This document shows positions 55,755-55,891 of a DNA stretch of 55,891 nucleotides, one piece after another (the first letter of the stretch is position 1; each line of letters opens with the position of its first letter). A model generated the notes under the pieces. It saw nothing but the letters and a program-made list of their open reading frames with translations, had not been told where the DNA came from and ran no database searches. Source of the DNA: Gemmatimonadales bacterium. GTDB lineage: Bacteria > Gemmatimonadota > Gemmatimonadetes > Longimicrobiales > Gaopeijiaceae. The DNA lies in assembly GCA_007695195.1 (NCBI GenBank), contig REEG01000186.1, positions 1 through 55,891 on the forward strand, given 5' to 3'. A program made the translations under genes and the position numbers.

Positions 55755-55891
55755 TTGGTCGGCATCATGTATCTCTACAGCGCCCTGCTCCAGATCCCCG
55801 GAGTCGATTCTCCGGATATGACTTTCGGAGAGCAGCTGTTCTTCGTCTGGGACGAGATGGGCTTCATGCGCTGGCCGCTCGGAGCCTGCCT
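55755..55891 (+). CDS. Probable MotA/TolQ/ExbB proton-channel family protein (partial, N-terminus)
   Basis: The frame from TTG 55755 (GGGAGGT six bases upstream) runs off the right edge. About 45 residues are visible, ending FVWDEMGFMRWPLGACL. A short amphipathic N-terminus followed by a MxWPLxAC-type beginning of a membrane helix is usual for ExbB/TolQ proteins, which use the proton gradient to drive TonB or TolA. ATG 55767 is an alternative start. Too little is visible for certainty. Confidence 0.45.
   Translation, partial: MVGIMYLYSALLQIPGVDSPDMTFGEQLFFVWDEMGFMRWPLGAC

Overview
The window is about 56 kb of GC-rich bacterial chromosome. Three things suggest a member of the Gemmatimonadota: a complete alternative complex III operon (actA-F), many secreted or lipoprotein genes with few named relatives, and a GC-rich set combining YpdA-like, LipM-like and fused GcvP proteins. 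The phylum assignment is an inference from gene content; no rRNA gene or classical marker set is present.

Region by region. (1) 1-4500: accessory DNA with an AAA-ATPase/winged-helix gene preceded by a cluster of CTTGAT/ATCAAG half-sites and bracketed by two copies of a roughly 35-bp repeat. A 7-bp minisatellite, a lone sigma region-4 ORF, and a two-gene unit for secreted proteins (Cys-rich protein plus beta-propeller) follow. (2) 4680-8516: a graveyard of decayed mobile and toxin-type genes (IS91, IS3 and IS1182 transposase remnants, a Fic pseudogene, an AAA/DUF234 ATPase pseudogene), then about 0.65 kb of apparent noncoding DNA. (3) 9180-17526: a CHASE-PAS hybrid histidine kinase and a translationally coupled minus-strand trio (M50 site-2 protease with CBS pair, NUDIX hydrolase, Slt-type lytic transglycosylase). 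(4) 17786-23610: a Lon protease with a large acidic insertion, a lipoprotein, and a SirB1-like/YgfZ pair. (5) 23707-30476: a YpdA-like flavoprotein divergent from a three-gene operon (small coiled coil, LuxE-like acyl-protein synthetase, LuxC-like acyl-CoA reductase), then an AbrB-like protein, a small unknown protein and an MscS/DUF432 pair.

(6) 30678-38366: the alternative complex III operon, which oxidises quinol and passes electrons to cytochrome c or an oxidase. It has a well-formed promoter and a terminator shared with a convergent minus-strand cluster. (7) 38485-44421: minus-strand cluster of HisN-like phosphatase, GAF-GGDEF protein, TrmJ, MFS exporter, TatA and acyl-CoA dehydrogenase, with four-base overlaps at several junctions. 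(8) 44562-49759: glycine cleavage H and P proteins separated by a perfect intrinsic-terminator hairpin, a metallo-beta-lactamase-fold hydrolase and a LipM-like lipoyl/octanoyl transferase that could modify GcvH. (9) 49823-55556: a complete Dpp/Opp-type ABC importer whose two ATPases are fused into one polypeptide. (10) A probable ExbB/MotA/TolQ-type gene begins at the right edge behind a good sigma70-like promoter.

Start-stop overlaps of the ATGA/GTGA type recur throughout and were used to choose several starts. No rRNA gene, CRISPR array or intact transposable element was seen.
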